Below, one piece after another: positions 43,701 to 52,975 of a DNA stretch of 64,000 nt. The position numbers were made by a program, and so were the translations under genes. This stretch comes from Fischerella muscicola PCC 7414. Its GTDB lineage: Bacteria; Cyanobacteriota; Cyanobacteriia; Cyanobacteriales; Nostocaceae. The stretch spans positions 1-64,000 of the forward strand of contig NZ_AJLK01000020.1 in the NCBI RefSeq assembly GCF_000317205.1, read 5' to 3'. A model generated the notes under the pieces. It was not told where the DNA came from, made no database searches, and saw nothing but the letters and a program-made list of their open reading frames with translations. Position 1 is the stretch's first letter. Every line of letters begins with the position of its first letter.

Positions 43701-45430
43701 CCATCAAGCAAGTAGCATCGGGACGCTTTGGTGTCACACCAGAGTACCTGATGAGCGCTAAACAAATTGAAATCAAAATCGCCCAAGGTGCAAAACCAGG
43801 GGAAGGCGGACAACTACCAGGGAAAAAAGTCAGCCCCTACATTGCCATGCTGCGGCGCTCGAAGCCTGGTGTCACCCTGATTTCACCACCACCACACCAT
43901 GATATTTACTCGATTGAAGACCTAGCGCAGCTAATTTTTGATTTGCACCAAATTAACCCCAAAGCCCAAGTATCGGTGAAACTAGTTGCAGAAATCGGGA
44001 TCGGCACGATCGCAGCTGGTGTAGCGAAAGCCAACGCTGATATTATTCAGGTTTCCGGTCACGATGGTGGTACAGGCGCATCACCACTGAGTTCGATTAA
44101 GCACGCTGGTTCGCCGTGGGAACTCGGTTTAACAGAAGTGCATCGCGTCCTGATGGAGAATAGCTTGCGGGCTCGCGTGATTCTGCGTGTAGACGGTGGG
44201 ATCAAGAGCGGCTGGGATATAATTATGGGTGCGTTGATGGGAGCAGAAGAATTCGGCTTCGGTTCCATCGCCATGATTGCCGAAGGTTGTATCATGGCCC
44301 GCATCTGTCATACCAATAATTGCCCTGTGGGCGTTGCTTCCCAGAGAGAAGAACTACGCAGGCGGTTTACGGGTATGCCAGAACACGTAGTCAACTTCTT
44401 CTACTTTATCGCCGAAGAAGTGCGGAGCTTGCTAGCAAGACTTGGTTATCGTTCATTGCTAGATATAGTTGGACGCGCTGATTTGTTGAAAGCACGGCAA
44501 GATGTGCATCTGAACAAAACCCAAGCATTGAACCTCGACTGCTTATTACAGCTACCAAACACTAAAACAGACCGTAGCTGGTTAGTGCATGAAGAAGTCC
44601 ACAGCAATGGTGTGGTTTTGGATGATCAATTGCTTGCTGATCCTGATATCCAAGCTGCGATTAGTAATCATACTGTTGTCACGAAGACTGTACCTGTTGT
44701 CAACACTGACAGAACCGTCGGCGCGCGCTTAGCAGGAGCGATCGCTTCTCAATACGGCGACGATGGCTTTGGTGGACAGATTCACCTCAACTTCCAAGGT
44801 AGTGTGGGACAAAGCTTTGGTGCTTTTAACCTACCCGGAATGATTCTTACCTTGGAAGGCGAAGCCAACGACTACGTAGGCAAGGGGATGAATGGCGGTG
44901 AAATTATCATTAAACCGCCTGCGATTGCCAACTACGACTCATCACAAAACGTAATTATTGGTAATACCTGTCTCTACGGTGCTACTGGTGGAATATTATT
45001 TGCCAACGGTTTGGCTGGAGAACGCTTTGCTGTCCGCAACTCGAAAGGTACAGCCGTGATTGAAGGAGCAGGTGATCACTGCTGCGAGTATATGACTGGT
45101 GGGGTAGTTGTTGTCCTTGGTAAAGTCGGACGTAACGTAGGTGCTGGTATGACTGGCGGACTAGCTTACTTTTTGGATGAAGATGGTAACTTCCCAGAAT
45201 TAGTCAACCGGGAAATTGTGACAATTCAGCGAGTTATGACAGCAGCTGGTGAAAAGCAACTCAAAGAGTTAATCACAGCTCATCTGTATCGCACCGAATC
45301 ACCAAAGGCGAAGATGATCCTAGAAAATTGGCAAGAATTCTTGCCTAAATTCTGGCAGTTAGTTCCACCTTCTGAAGCCGATGGTCCAGAAGCTAATCCT
45401 CAACAAGAAAAGCAGTTGAGTCCAGTTTAA
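40712..45430 (+). CDS. glsF: Glutamate synthase large subunit, probably ferredoxin-dependent
   Basis: 1572 residues. The first 35 are a propeptide and Cys36 ([11 protein letters not shown]) is the amidotransferase nucleophile. Glutaminase domain 36-430, central domain, then the FMN/synthase domain ([50 protein letters not shown]). The 3Fe-4S ligands are Cys1193, Cys1199 and Cys1204 ([16 protein letters not shown]). The C-terminal GXGXG helix domain is present ([24 protein letters not shown]). It makes two glutamates from glutamine and 2-oxoglutarate, with GS the main nitrogen entry route. No small NADPH subunit gene is adjacent, and the size favours the ferredoxin type. An Asn/Gly-rich insert at about 470-505 derives from repeats. 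Confidence 0.9.
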   Translation: MNKKSVNQDQDMRFVDNSQQCTYQGQRWLVEERDACGVGFIAHRLNHASHEIVSKALAALTCLEHRGGCSADQDSGDGAGILTAIPWELFQQDFATRGIEFPSNNNVAVGMIFLPQNPQAAQKAKAVVEQVAAEEKLTVLGWRVVPVQPELLGIQAKENQPQIEQVFLVSAEKSGDELERQLYITRRLIAKAIRNHNHNWSEEFYICSLSTRTIVYKGMVRSAVLGDFYLDLKNSAYQSAFAVYHRRFSTNTMPKWPLAQPMRLLGHNGEINTLLGNINWMTARQASLEHPVWGDRIEELKPFVNINNSDSATLDNVFELLVRSGRSPLEALMIMVPEAYQNQPSLRDYPEIIDFYEYYSGLQEAWDGPALLVFSDGRKVGATLDRNGLRPARYCITKDDYIIVASEAGVVSLDEANIIEKGRLGPGQMIAVDLESNEVLKNWDIKQRIAKKQPYGEWLRQHRQELKTLVNGHWSSVNGNGIHANGNGNGLRTTTNDQPTPHIDRQTLLRHQIAFGYTTEDVEMVIQPMAIDGKEPTFCMGDDIPLAVLSEKPHLLYDYFKQRFAQVTNPAIDPLREKLVMSLKVELGERGNLLDPKPEYARRLKLESPVLTEAELEAIKNSEFTTAELSTLFTIAKGPEELKAAVKALQIKATEAVRAGAKILVLSDRAGEGISSEYSYIPPLLAVGAVHHHLIEEGLRMKASLVVDTAQCWSTHHFACLIGYGAGAVCPYMALETVRDWWADPKTQQFMERGKIATLTLDQAIGNYRQAVEGGLLKILSKMGISLLASYQAAQIFEAIGIGGDLLQLGFKGTTSRIGGLSVSDLAQEVLSFHSKAFPELTTKKLENLGFVNYRPGGEYHMNSPELAKALHKAVDGKNYDHYEVYKKYLQQRPLTALRDLLDFQSDRAPIPIEEVEPVSEIVKRFCTGGMSLGALSREAHETLAIAMNRIGGKSNSGEGGEDPVRFTVLDDVDTSGHSPTLAHLKGLRNGDTASSAIKQVASGRFGVTPEYLMSAKQIEIKIAQGAKPGEGGQLPGKKVSPYIAMLRRSKPGVTLISPPPHHDIYSIEDLAQLIFDLHQINPKAQVSVKLVAEIGIGTIAAGVAKANADIIQVSGHDGGTGASPLSSIKHAGSPWELGLTEVHRVLMENSLRARVILRVDGGIKSGWDIIMGALMGAEEFGFGSIAMIAEGCIMARICHTNNCPVGVASQREELRRRFTGMPEHVVNFFYFIAEEVRSLLARLGYRSLLDIVGRADLLKARQDVHLNKTQALNLDCLLQLPNTKTDRSWLVHEEVHSNGVVLDDQLLADPDIQAAISNHTVVTKTVPVVNTDRTVGARLAGAIASQYGDDGFGGQIHLNFQGSVGQSFGAFNLPGMILTLEGEANDYVGKGMNGGEIIIKPPAIANYDSSQNVIIGNTCLYGATGGILFANGLAGERFAVRNSKGTAVIEGAGDHCCEYMTGGVVVVLGKVGRNVGAGMTGGLAYFLDEDGNFPELVNREIVTIQRVMTAAGEKQLKELITAHLYRTESPKAKMILENWQEFLPKFWQLVPPSEADGPEANPQQEKQLSPV
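42116..42215 (+). repeat. In-frame repeat-derived insert in glutamate synthase
   Basis: TTAATGGTCATTGGTCATCA (TCATTGG heptamers as in the spacer at 56.0 kb) and AACGGAAATGGCAATGG encode a low-complexity segment ([14 protein letters not shown]). It lies between the glutaminase and central domains, where a flexible insert is tolerated. Confidence 0.65.
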
Positions 45431-45491
45431 TTCAAAAGGCAGAAGGCACTTATCGTTGTGATTTTGCCTTGATTTTTTCAGATTGATAGAG

Positions 45492-45517
45492 AAAAGGCGC
45501 AAAAATCTGCGCCTTTT
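45492..45517 (+). terminator. Intrinsic terminator of glutamate synthase gene
   Basis: AAAAGGCGCA pairs perfectly with TGCGCCTTTT around AAAATC, followed by CTATTTTTAG. It lies 62 bp after the stop codon and is the clearest terminator in the window. Confidence 0.85.
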
Positions 45518-45645
45518 CTATTTTTAGTTAAGGAACTAACCACACCAGACGCAGAGGACGCAGAGAAAGAGATACAAGAGAATTTAACAACTAATTTAGG
45601 ACTGCTATAGCGATTATTGTTAATAAATAATAACCACTAACGCAA

Positions 45646-45691
45646 AATCTATCTGCATTCATCGGTGTTTATCTGTGTGCATCTGTGTTCG
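45646..45691. repeat. ATCTGTGTTC-family repeat
   Basis: Four words in a row: ATCTGCATTC, ATCGGTGTTT, ATCTGTGTGC and ATCTGTGTTCG, a 10-nt unit. It is the right half of the inverted repeats at 9.2 and 28.0 kb, here without the left arm. GACGCAGAGGACGCAGAG just before it (45548-45565) is another dispersed word, seen in variant form at 14.3 and 49.6 kb. Confidence 0.65.
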
Positions 45692-45784
45692 ACTTAAAAA
45701 AGATAATTGCCCAAGCGTAAAACCAGACCACCCTATCAATTAACAATAACTAACTACAAGTAATACTTATTTTAATCAAGCAAA

Positions 45785-46699
45785 CTATTTCTTTGTATTT
45801 GCAATCAACTTATAGTTCTTATCTTGTAATTCTAATAATTCTGGGATCGTGACAAAACGATAGCCTTGTTGCCTTAATTTACTAATAATTTGCGGTAAAG
45901 CTGCTACTGTATGAGAACGATTGCCGCCACCATCATGCATTAACACAATACTACCAGGTTTAGAAGATTTTAGAACTCGACTCGTTAAAATAGGGGCACT
46001 TGGACGACTGTAATCTACTGAATCAACCGACCACATTACTACTGTATATTTATTGCTTTTCGCATAACTAGCTAAACCATTGTGCAGCATCCCACCAGGA
46101 GGGCGAAACAAAGTTGTTTTTGCACCTGTAATTTGAGAGATTAATTCTGATGTATTGTCAATTTCAAAAGCTGCTGCTTGTGGATTAAAAAAGTGATACC
46201 AGTGATGCCAAGTGTGATTGCCAATGACGTGACCTTCTGCCACAATTTGTTTGCCTAAATTGGGATAATTCTTAAGATTTTGTCCAACAACAAAGAATGT
46301 AGCCTTAATATTATTTTCTCTTAATATATTTAGGACTTGTGCAGTGTGGTCAGGCCAAGGGCCATCATCAAAGGTAAGAGCTATGACTTTATCCTTAGGA
46401 GGAAGTTTTGCCTGATTAATTACTGCTCCTTGAAAACGCGATGGTATGATATAAGAAATACCCTTTAATTTTGCCTGTTGTTGCCAACTTGCTAGCATTG
46501 CAACTTTGAATTGTTTGAGTCGTTTTTGAGTCCCTGTTTTGACTTCTTTGTCATTTGTATTTTCTATATTATGTTTAGTGTTAATCTCAGAGGTACTCTG
46601 ATTAATAGGCATAATCAAACCAAGACTCAAGCTGCCGCACAGTGCAATTAGTGAAATTAGTATTCCTTGCGGCCAGACAACAGACTTATTGTTTTCCAC
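45785..46699 (-). CDS. Polysaccharide deacetylase family protein (NodB-like)
   Basis: 304 residues. An N-terminal membrane anchor or signal (about 9-31, PQGILISLIALCGSLSLGLI) is followed by a linker and the NodB domain (100-290). Catalytic motifs are complete: TFDDGPWPDH (Asp-Asp, first motif), HTWHH (HxxxH-type zinc ligands), FRPPGGMLHN, and later IVLMHDGGGNRSHT. It should remove N-acetyl groups from peptidoglycan or an exported polysaccharide outside the inner membrane. It is on the same strand as the GT-C cluster upstream, but 1.2 kb away. No other glycan gene is directly next to it. Confidence 0.9.
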   Translation of the reverse strand: MENNKSVVWPQGILISLIALCGSLSLGLIMPINQSTSEINTKHNIENTNDKEVKTGTQKRLKQFKVAMLASWQQQAKLKGISYIIPSRFQGAVINQAKLPPKDKVIALTFDDGPWPDHTAQVLNILRENNIKATFFVVGQNLKNYPNLGKQIVAEGHVIGNHTWHHWYHFFNPQAAAFEIDNTSELISQITGAKTTLFRPPGGMLHNGLASYAKSNKYTVVMWSVDSVDYSRPSAPILTSRVLKSSKPGSIVLMHDGGGNRSHTVAALPQIISKLRQQGYRFVTIPELLELQDKNYKLIANTKK

Positions 46700-47931
46700 T
46701 TCATAACTCCTTCACAGAATTAACCATCAGTCACCTTGCTGACGGTAATTTATAACACAGTTTTTCAGATATTTTTGAAATAGCCTGCTGTTTTCTGTTA
46801 ATCCTAAAAAATTCACACAGATTAACAGAAAATTAGATATTGGACAGAGATATTACAGAAGTCTAACTGAATCCTATATGATTTAGCTTTGGAAGGCCAA
46901 TGCTTGTAATTTACTATATTTATTAATATTTCTTGATTTTTAAGATTTTAAAGTATTGATTTCATAATCTATTCAATTATATTCTACGGCTAGATAATAT
47001 TTTGAGCTTGAAAAAAATCTTAAATTTCGAGTCTAGTTTCGCAATTAAATCTACGTAAACTAGCTAGACGTGTATCGGTCAAAATAGTTTCTTGTCTATT
47101 TTAAACATTTAAAATTTAAGCTATACCATCATCATCTTGCACAGATTTTATTTAGCCAATAAATTTGTTGGCTAATATCTTCAATCTACTTTAGTAGACA
47201 GATTAATCTTATTCATTCTTAGATGAGTTTTGCTAGAAGCCTAGAACTTTAGTGATAGGCTTTATGAAAGCAATGTGCAATATATATGTACAGCTACTCT
47301 TAAGCGAGTCAACAAGTGCTATTTTAGCAATAGCTGAATTTGTGGACAGTTAACTCAAGTACTATTTTTGATGCCGATACTTTAGTAATCTAGTCACTAA
47401 AATAATAATTTGTTGATCCCAAAAACTTAGTCAGCATCCCAATTTTTGAAAAATCTCTGGCGATTAGAAATCACAGCTACACAAAGAAAGCTTGCCTACG
47501 CAGGCTGCGATTAGTCCGTAAAGGCGGACTTGGTTTGTATAGCTACAGACTTCGAGCTTATGGGGCTTTTAAACATTTAGGATGCTCCTTTGGATTAGAA
47601 GCAACAAAAATTGAGCTTTGTTTAGGTGTAGTAAACAAACTCAGTTTCTTGATCTCAAGTTATGATGCTAACTCCTGTTCTAAAGATGAGTAAGAATTGA
47701 ATCTTACTATCTACTAATTTAAAGTAAACCATATTGTTTACATCATCAAGATTACAATTAAACACATACCTATACAGTATAAATACTAAAGCCCTCTAAT
47801 TATCTGATGATTGATGCGCTTTCTAGGTATGTAAATACTTCTGTAACAAATTTTAATAATATTGATTTTGAAACTAGTCAGAGTTGGGTATGAGGCAATA
47901 CCTAATAACCGTCTCTGACCATGTATTTTAT
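46700..47931. other. 1.2-kb intergenic region with one structured repeat
   Basis: AT-rich, with stop codons in all frames. The only feature is the folded repeat at 47475-47544. The promoter of the deacetylase gene should be in 46700-46900. A minus-strand frame reaching 47786 is a shadow of the next gene's 3' end. Confidence 0.5.
47475..47544. repeat. 70-bp cloverleaf-like dispersed repeat
   Basis: Outer arms AGCTACACAAA and TTTGTATAGCT (one mismatch) enclose two hairpins: AGCTTGCCTACGCAGGCT and AGTCCGTAAAGGCGGACT. The resulting three-way junction looks like a short cloverleaf, but it lacks tRNA loop and stem consensus. Confidence 0.6.
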
Positions 47932-49224
47932 TTAACCTACCCACCGATCCTGAGCAAAGCCGATGGCAATCCTGGCTAGCAAAACAGAAAACCAGCCTAT
48001 AATCAGGTATCCTTGACGAGGATAACGCTCCAAAAAAACACCCAGAGCTATACTCAAGGGTACAATACCGTAGGCGAGACGGCTCAGGGATATCGTACCA
48101 CCAGATGCTAGTAACAAAGCAATACCGCAAAAACCGTAAAAAACAGTAACCGAGGTCAATTCTTTACGTAAGCGCCATAAAAGGTAAGCACCTCCTAGCA
48201 CCATGACTGCGTTGAGTAGATTAGTAATATATCGATCGCTAGCCAGTATGAGAGAAATTGTTACTACAGCGTAAAAGACGTAAATCTTAATGACAGAACT
48301 TAACTTTTGTTGTTCGCGCCACAACAGATAACCACTGCTAACTATAATGCTACACAACAGTGGATGTAATAATCTCTGAATCCAGCTGTGCTGTCCGTCT
48401 GATTTACCTAGTGCGATCTCTAACAGCATATTCCACCAACCTTGCCCATCAAATCCTAAAGAAGGACGCCATCCTTTTTGGGCATTGATAAAAGCGATCG
48501 CATCACCAAAATCAATTGCACAATATAGACTGAACAGAAGCAGACCTATCGTCGTAGCAGCAGCAGCTAGGTAGGCGATCCTGGGACGACGTTCTCTCCA
48601 AGCTGCAAGTAACAGGGCTGGAATTAATGCCATACCTGTAGGGCGTGTTGCTGTCGCCATTGCACCCCAAAAGGCAGTCCAGCGATATTGCTGACGATCA
48701 AAGGCACGCAAAGCTGCTGCACTTAAAAACAGATATAGCCCTTCGGTATAAATTACTGTTCCAAATAACGAAAGAGGACACCAAGCTAACACAGTAGTTG
48801 TCCATCTAGCCCCGTTTGTTCCATGATGTTCTGCAACCCAAAAGTATACACAATAAAGGGCTGCTAAAAAGGTGATGTTATTCACTAGTAACCCTGCCAC
48901 TTCAAACGGCAGGCCTAGATTCATGACACCACGAACCATGAGGGGAAACAATGGGAAAAAAGCAATATTGTGTTGACGCCCGTCATTAATAAATTCATAT
49001 CCAGAAGTGGCAATGCTACGATAATGTACGCTATCCCAAGCATCAAATACTCCCAAACCAAAACTGGGTAATACTCCCTCCACAGGTTTGGGTAGGTTTG
49101 GTGCAATAAGCAACATGGCAATCCAAATAAATAATCGGCTGATTAACCAAATTGCTCCTGGAAAAAGGAAATCACTTTCCCATATACTTTTTTTGATAAA
49201 TATCTGAACTTGAGCCATAAGCAT
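47932..49224 (-). CDS. PIG-V/GT-C type mannosyltransferase-like membrane protein (copy A)
   Basis: 430 residues, about ten membrane helices. FDAWDSVHYRSIATSGYEF is the first-loop motif of the PIG-V (GT76) family, with the acidic W-D-S.H pair expected to bind the polyprenyl-phosphate sugar donor. FFPLFPLMVRG, YTEGLYLFLSAAALRA and ATATRPTGMALIPALLL are conserved with copy B at 54753-56012. Family members add mannose to lipid anchors or glycans using dolichol/polyprenyl-phosphomannose. The acceptor in cyanobacteria is unknown. It is the last gene of a five-gene GT-C cluster on this strand. Confidence 0.85.
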   Translation of the reverse strand: MLMAQVQIFIKKSIWESDFLFPGAIWLISRLFIWIAMLLIAPNLPKPVEGVLPSFGLGVFDAWDSVHYRSIATSGYEFINDGRQHNIAFFPLFPLMVRGVMNLGLPFEVAGLLVNNITFLAALYCVYFWVAEHHGTNGARWTTTVLAWCPLSLFGTVIYTEGLYLFLSAAALRAFDRQQYRWTAFWGAMATATRPTGMALIPALLLAAWRERRPRIAYLAAAATTIGLLLFSLYCAIDFGDAIAFINAQKGWRPSLGFDGQGWWNMLLEIALGKSDGQHSWIQRLLHPLLCSIIVSSGYLLWREQQKLSSVIKIYVFYAVVTISLILASDRYITNLLNAVMVLGGAYLLWRLRKELTSVTVFYGFCGIALLLASGGTISLSRLAYGIVPLSIALGVFLERYPRQGYLIIGWFSVLLARIAIGFAQDRWVG

Positions 49225-49629
49225 TTATCTTTAAACTCCTTAGTAAATGTTTTTGCTTATGACTGCAAACGAAATGTCTCTTGGCAATATTTTGTACATT
49301 TCACTCCTCCACCAAATTCAATCATCTACTGAAAAGCAATTCAAGCAACTAATATTTTTGAAGTTTATATTCAGTAGTTAATGCTGAAATATTATTGATA
49401 ATATCCTAATAATTTATATGCACAATTATGGTATTGATATTAACAATTTTTAAGGATAAAAACTTCATCTTACTTTGCCATAATAATCCTCAATCTTGAT
49501 GATATACAGCTACAAATAGAGGTGCGATCGCTATTTTAGTTCTATCCGATTTGTGAAAATTAAATTGGAGTAAAAAACCGCACCAGACACAGAGTAAGCA
49601 GAGGAAGAGAGGGCAAAGAACAAATAATT
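49225..49629. other. AT-rich spacer in the GT-C cluster
   Basis: 405 bp without coding character. CACCAGACACAGAG and similar words near 49580 are dispersed-repeat fragments. It may hold the promoter of PIG-V copy A. Confidence 0.45.
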
Positions 49630-50104
49630 TTACAAATGGTTTAGGATTGTTGAGAGATTTTTCAAAACATAGTGTTCTTCAGTTTTGGTTGAGTTTGTGT
49701 AAGTTATGGAATAATTAGCATTGATATAATCCATAAGATTTTTATCACTTTTCATCTGAGTAGTCCATCTGGTCAAGATAATTTGTTCTGGGTGATATTT
49801 GTTTAATATGGCAAGCATTTCTGCAAACGTCAAATCTCCAGAGTTTATTCTTTTATAGGAGATAACAGCAATTTCAGGCGGCACAATTAAATCATTGTAA
49901 AAAGCGTACATAGGATTATCAGTAAATACCCAATTTGTCAAACTTTTGTATTTTAGAATCATTTGCATTAACTCTAAATTTTTGGGTACACTACCACGAG
50001 GATTTGGGGGAGTGATAATTATTAAGCCAATGAGTATTACAACTAAAGAAGCAGGTAAAATTAATTTTTTATATTGATCAGCTGAAATTTTTTCTGTATT
50101 TTTT
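49630..50104 (-). pseudogene. C-terminal part of the GT39-like gene, shifted out of frame
   Basis: Continuing the upstream gene in the other frame from about 50104 gives NTEKISADQYKKLILPASLV, a membrane helix VVILIGLIIITP, then NPRGSVPKNLELMQMILKY and a soluble C-terminal domain ending LKNLSTILNHL (stop at 49630). The domain (NWVFTDNPMYAFYNDLIVPP, HPEQIILTRW) has the look of the periplasmic end of ArnT/GT39-like transferases. A start at Met 49968 is possible, but a domain without its membrane part makes little sense. Confidence 0.7.
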
Positions 50105-51116
50105 GAGAAAATAAATTATATAATAAGCACACTCCATAAGCAGCAAGCCAACATATAGGAATAGCAAGTAAGGGATAATAGTGATACCAAAGCGGTTGAT
50201 GTTTCAGTAAAATTAATGTGGCGGTAACTAGCCAAGTCAACGGTAATACTCCTTTCTTTTGTTTTTGAGAAATAATTGCCCAGATACCGATGGCAGCGAG
50301 AAATATATAATCATAATCTTGATGGCTCATGTAATTGAGATATTGCAGGTTATTAAAATTTTCTACTCTGGAATCTGGGGGTTGTTGGAGATGGGTAAGA
50401 AGTAATTGTTCTTTATTCCAGAATTGCTGATAGAAAACTCCAAGCAGGCTATAAATTAATCCTAAAGAAATTAGCCATAAAGATATAGATTTGAAAAAGA
50501 ATAACCGATTGTTTTTAATTTTCTTGATTTTGCTACAAAAATCTAATATCTGCAACAATATTAAAGGAATTAAAAATACAGTGAATAATTTCGTTTGTAA
50601 AGATAATGCCAAGCATCCACCAGATAAAATTAGATAAATTTTATAGTAATTTTGTTTATATCTATATAAAAAATAAATAGCTAGCATTGCTAAAGCCAAT
50701 GAGGGAATGCCTATCATTACAGAAATACTTAGACGAATATATAACCAAGAGGTAAATAATAAAAATGTTGCTACTATAGCTGGAAAATGACCTAATTCAA
50801 AAAAGACTATTTGATAAAAACACCAGATTAATATCGCTGAAAATAAAAGCGTTAGTAAGCGGGCAGCAAAGATAGAATGACCAAATAAATTTAGCCATTT
50901 TGATAAAATCACTGTAAAAAGAGGTGGTTGATCATTCCAAATTTGGCTATAAAGCGAAAAACCTTTGGAGTAAAGAACGGCTTTCATTAAATTAAAGCCT
51001 TCATCATAGTCAAATTGAAAAGTTTCTGTCATCGGCGCAAATCTAATGGCAATGACCAAACTTATAAAAAGTAATATGAGAGATAGCTGCAATAAAATAT
51101 TCTTTAGTTTGGACAT
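50061..51116 (-). CDS. GT39/ArnT-like glycosyltransferase, N-terminal part (frameshifted)
   Basis: 351 residues, about nine membrane helices. FQFDYDEGFNLMKAVLYSKG carries the Asp-Glu pair of GT-C fold transferases (first periplasmic loop), followed by QIWNDQPPLFTVIL, as in the dolichyl-phosphate-mannose/ArnT families. The reading frame ends soon after YNLFSQKIQKKFQ. Inserting one A in the A6 run (50099-50104 as T6 on the plus strand) would restore a protein of about 495 residues with the fragment at 49630-50104. So this is a slippage mutation, a phase-variable switch or a sequencing error. The substrate is unknown. Confidence 0.75.
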   Translation of the reverse strand: MSKLKNILLQLSLILLFISLVIAIRFAPMTETFQFDYDEGFNLMKAVLYSKGFSLYSQIWNDQPPLFTVILSKWLNLFGHSIFAARLLTLLFSAILIWCFYQIVFFELGHFPAIVATFLLFTSWLYIRLSISVMIGIPSLALAMLAIYFLYRYKQNYYKIYLILSGGCLALSLQTKLFTVFLIPLILLQILDFCSKIKKIKNNRLFFFKSISLWLISLGLIYSLLGVFYQQFWNKEQLLLTHLQQPPDSRVENFNNLQYLNYMSHQDYDYIFLAAIGIWAIISQKQKKGVLPLTWLVTATLILLKHQPLWYHYYPLLAIPICWLAAYGVCLLYNLFSQKIQKKFQLINIKN

Positions 51117-51340
51117 ACTCTTGCCAATTGTAGGTTGGAGATAGTTGCTAGGGTCGAGTATTGATAAATATTTTAGTTAATAAAGTCTGTCAATAATTTT
51201 AATTCTTGGCTTAGAGTTAAAGTTGTGTAAAGACGACTAAAAAATCTTTTAGTCCACAAAGATTGTACTTTGGCTATTAGCCAAAAATGAAGTAGCCCTG
51301 CCTATAAAACTTAGTGATTACCATCAATTTCTAACTAATT

Positions 51341-52738
51341 TTATTGAGACTGCTTCACAAATAAATAAACGTCGTCGCGTTGGTAAACCAGTTGAAATAA
51401 TTGATTATTTTTCAGTTGATTTACTAAGTTGGCGGCAAACTCTGGGTTGCGAGTACCGTCTGGGTGACGCACGTTTAGCAATATATAATCAAATGGAGTG
51501 AAGCTTACGGGCTGGCCACTAATATCATCCACAAATTGAATCATCGGACGGTGACTTAAATGTGGGGCAATGCTGTGGGTAGTTAAAACAGGGCCTTTTG
51601 TCTGCACTTGAGCGATCGCTTCGGTCGTTGCTTGCCAATTGTCAACTGTTCTGAGATATCGTGACCAAAAATAGCCGTATTTTCCTAACACCATAAAAGC
51701 CAATAATGCCCACAAAATTATTGCCCTTCTGGTACGCAGCCATCCTTTATCAGCAGCAAGACTAGCAATTACAGCCACTATTAAGAAAGGCAGTATAGGT
51801 AAAGAATATTGATGAATTAAGTCACGTTGGGCTGGCTTGTCAGAAAGAATATTCAAAACTAATGCTGGAATTGCACTTACCAAAGGAGTTAAATGTTTAG
51901 GTGTGAGTCCCCAAATTAAGGGTGCAACTAATAATGCTAAATATTCCAGCGTCTTGAGTGAAAATACCCTCTCTAAAACAATATTTGGCTTCAGCACAAG
52001 ATTGCTAGCAATTGCGATTACAGAATCGCCTAAATAGCTGTAACGTGAAACTGCTGCTACCTCACTATTACTAAAAAAGGGAATGATCACTTGGCTAGCT
52101 ATTAAAAACCAACTGATGCCAGCAATCAGGGCGAATGTACCGTAAAAACGCCGTCGTTCAAATACCAGCAACCAAAAACCCATTGCCGTTACCGTCAGCG
52201 ATAACACGGCTTTACAACCCAAAATAAAAATAGTGCCAAGGCAAAACCACACTATCTTACCTAACCGTGCTGCCAAAACAACCCCTAAAAATACAGGAAT
52301 TGCCATCACTTCTGGGTGGAATTCAAAGAGATTGACATTAAAAATCAATGGATACAGCAGATAAACTGCTGCCATTGCCACTGCTTGGCTTTCCTTCAGT
52401 CCTGCTTGTAGGGCAAGATAATAAGTTGGTACAGCACCCAAAGCCAAAGAAACAGCTTGTACAGCTAACAACCAGTAGGCGCTGGGATAAATTTTGTAGA
52501 GTAAAGCCAATGGATAGACTGCCCAAGCTGCATGGTTCCCCATGTGATGAAAGCCCAAAAAAGAGGAAATAGGCGGCTGTCCTTGGCTGATTAAGTAAAC
52601 AACCTGATCGTAAATTCCCAGATCGAGAACTCCTGACTGATACAGTGTATGCCTGATGCTGCTGCACGCAAATAACACTAAGGCACTAATGCCAGTCATC
52701 CAACCTATAATGCCAAGCTGAAAAAGTTGTTTTTTCAC
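51341..52738 (-). CDS. DUF2079 membrane protein (copy A)
   Basis: 465 residues, about eleven membrane helices. The DUF2079 signature is seen near the N-terminus: VLDLGIYDQVVYLISQGQPP followed by SSFLGFHHMGNHAAW; the DLG.YDQ acidic pair resembles the donor-binding site of GT-C enzymes. FNVNLFEFHPEVMAIPVFLG and NILSDKPAQRDLIHQYSLPI are further conserved blocks. The C-terminal 80 residues form a soluble domain (YILLNVRHPDG, YQRDDVYLFVKQ). Function unproven; a lipid-linked sugar transferase is likely. Copy B at 52976 is a close paralogue in tandem. Confidence 0.85.
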   Translation of the reverse strand: MKKQLFQLGIIGWMTGISALVLFACSSIRHTLYQSGVLDLGIYDQVVYLISQGQPPISSFLGFHHMGNHAAWAVYPLALLYKIYPSAYWLLAVQAVSLALGAVPTYYLALQAGLKESQAVAMAAVYLLYPLIFNVNLFEFHPEVMAIPVFLGVVLAARLGKIVWFCLGTIFILGCKAVLSLTVTAMGFWLLVFERRRFYGTFALIAGISWFLIASQVIIPFFSNSEVAAVSRYSYLGDSVIAIASNLVLKPNIVLERVFSLKTLEYLALLVAPLIWGLTPKHLTPLVSAIPALVLNILSDKPAQRDLIHQYSLPILPFLIVAVIASLAADKGWLRTRRAIILWALLAFMVLGKYGYFWSRYLRTVDNWQATTEAIAQVQTKGPVLTTHSIAPHLSHRPMIQFVDDISGQPVSFTPFDYILLNVRHPDGTRNPEFAANLVNQLKNNQLFQLVYQRDDVYLFVKQSQ

Positions 52739-52816
52739 TCCTCGTAAACAGTAAAAAAGATTGTTAATGTTTTCTTAACCTAATTATTTTACGGTTTTCT
52801 GGAAAAAAGACAGAAG

Positions 52817-52962
52817 TAAGTCGGCACGAATGTACCAGACGTGGCATGGCACGTCTGGTACAAGTTGGGGTCGTCATTCGTCATTTGTCATTGGTAAGGG
52901 TTTTAAGTATGTTTACTTTTCGTGACATAGTTATGTTTATTCTCATCGACTTATTTAGAGAT
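52817..52962. repeat. ~130-bp dispersed element, copy 2, with palindrome
   Basis: Matches 4534-4665 over AAGTCGGCAC, the palindrome (52832-52861, GTACCA flanks, one arm mismatch), AGTTGGGGTCGTCATT, GGTAAGGGTTTT, TGTTTACTTTTCGTGA and TTATGTTTATTC. It lies in the 237-bp spacer between the two DUF2079 genes. Confidence 0.65.
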
Positions 52963-52975
52963 TTTTAAGTTTAAA

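Noticed and set aside
47475-47544. tRNA gene
   Set aside because: The fold has three arms, but the T-loop (GTTCRA), D-loop Gs and 7-bp acceptor stem are missing.
47786-48130. 114-codon minus-strand frame at the 3' end of PIG-V copy A
   Set aside because: It overlaps the real gene in another frame and carries no conserved segments.
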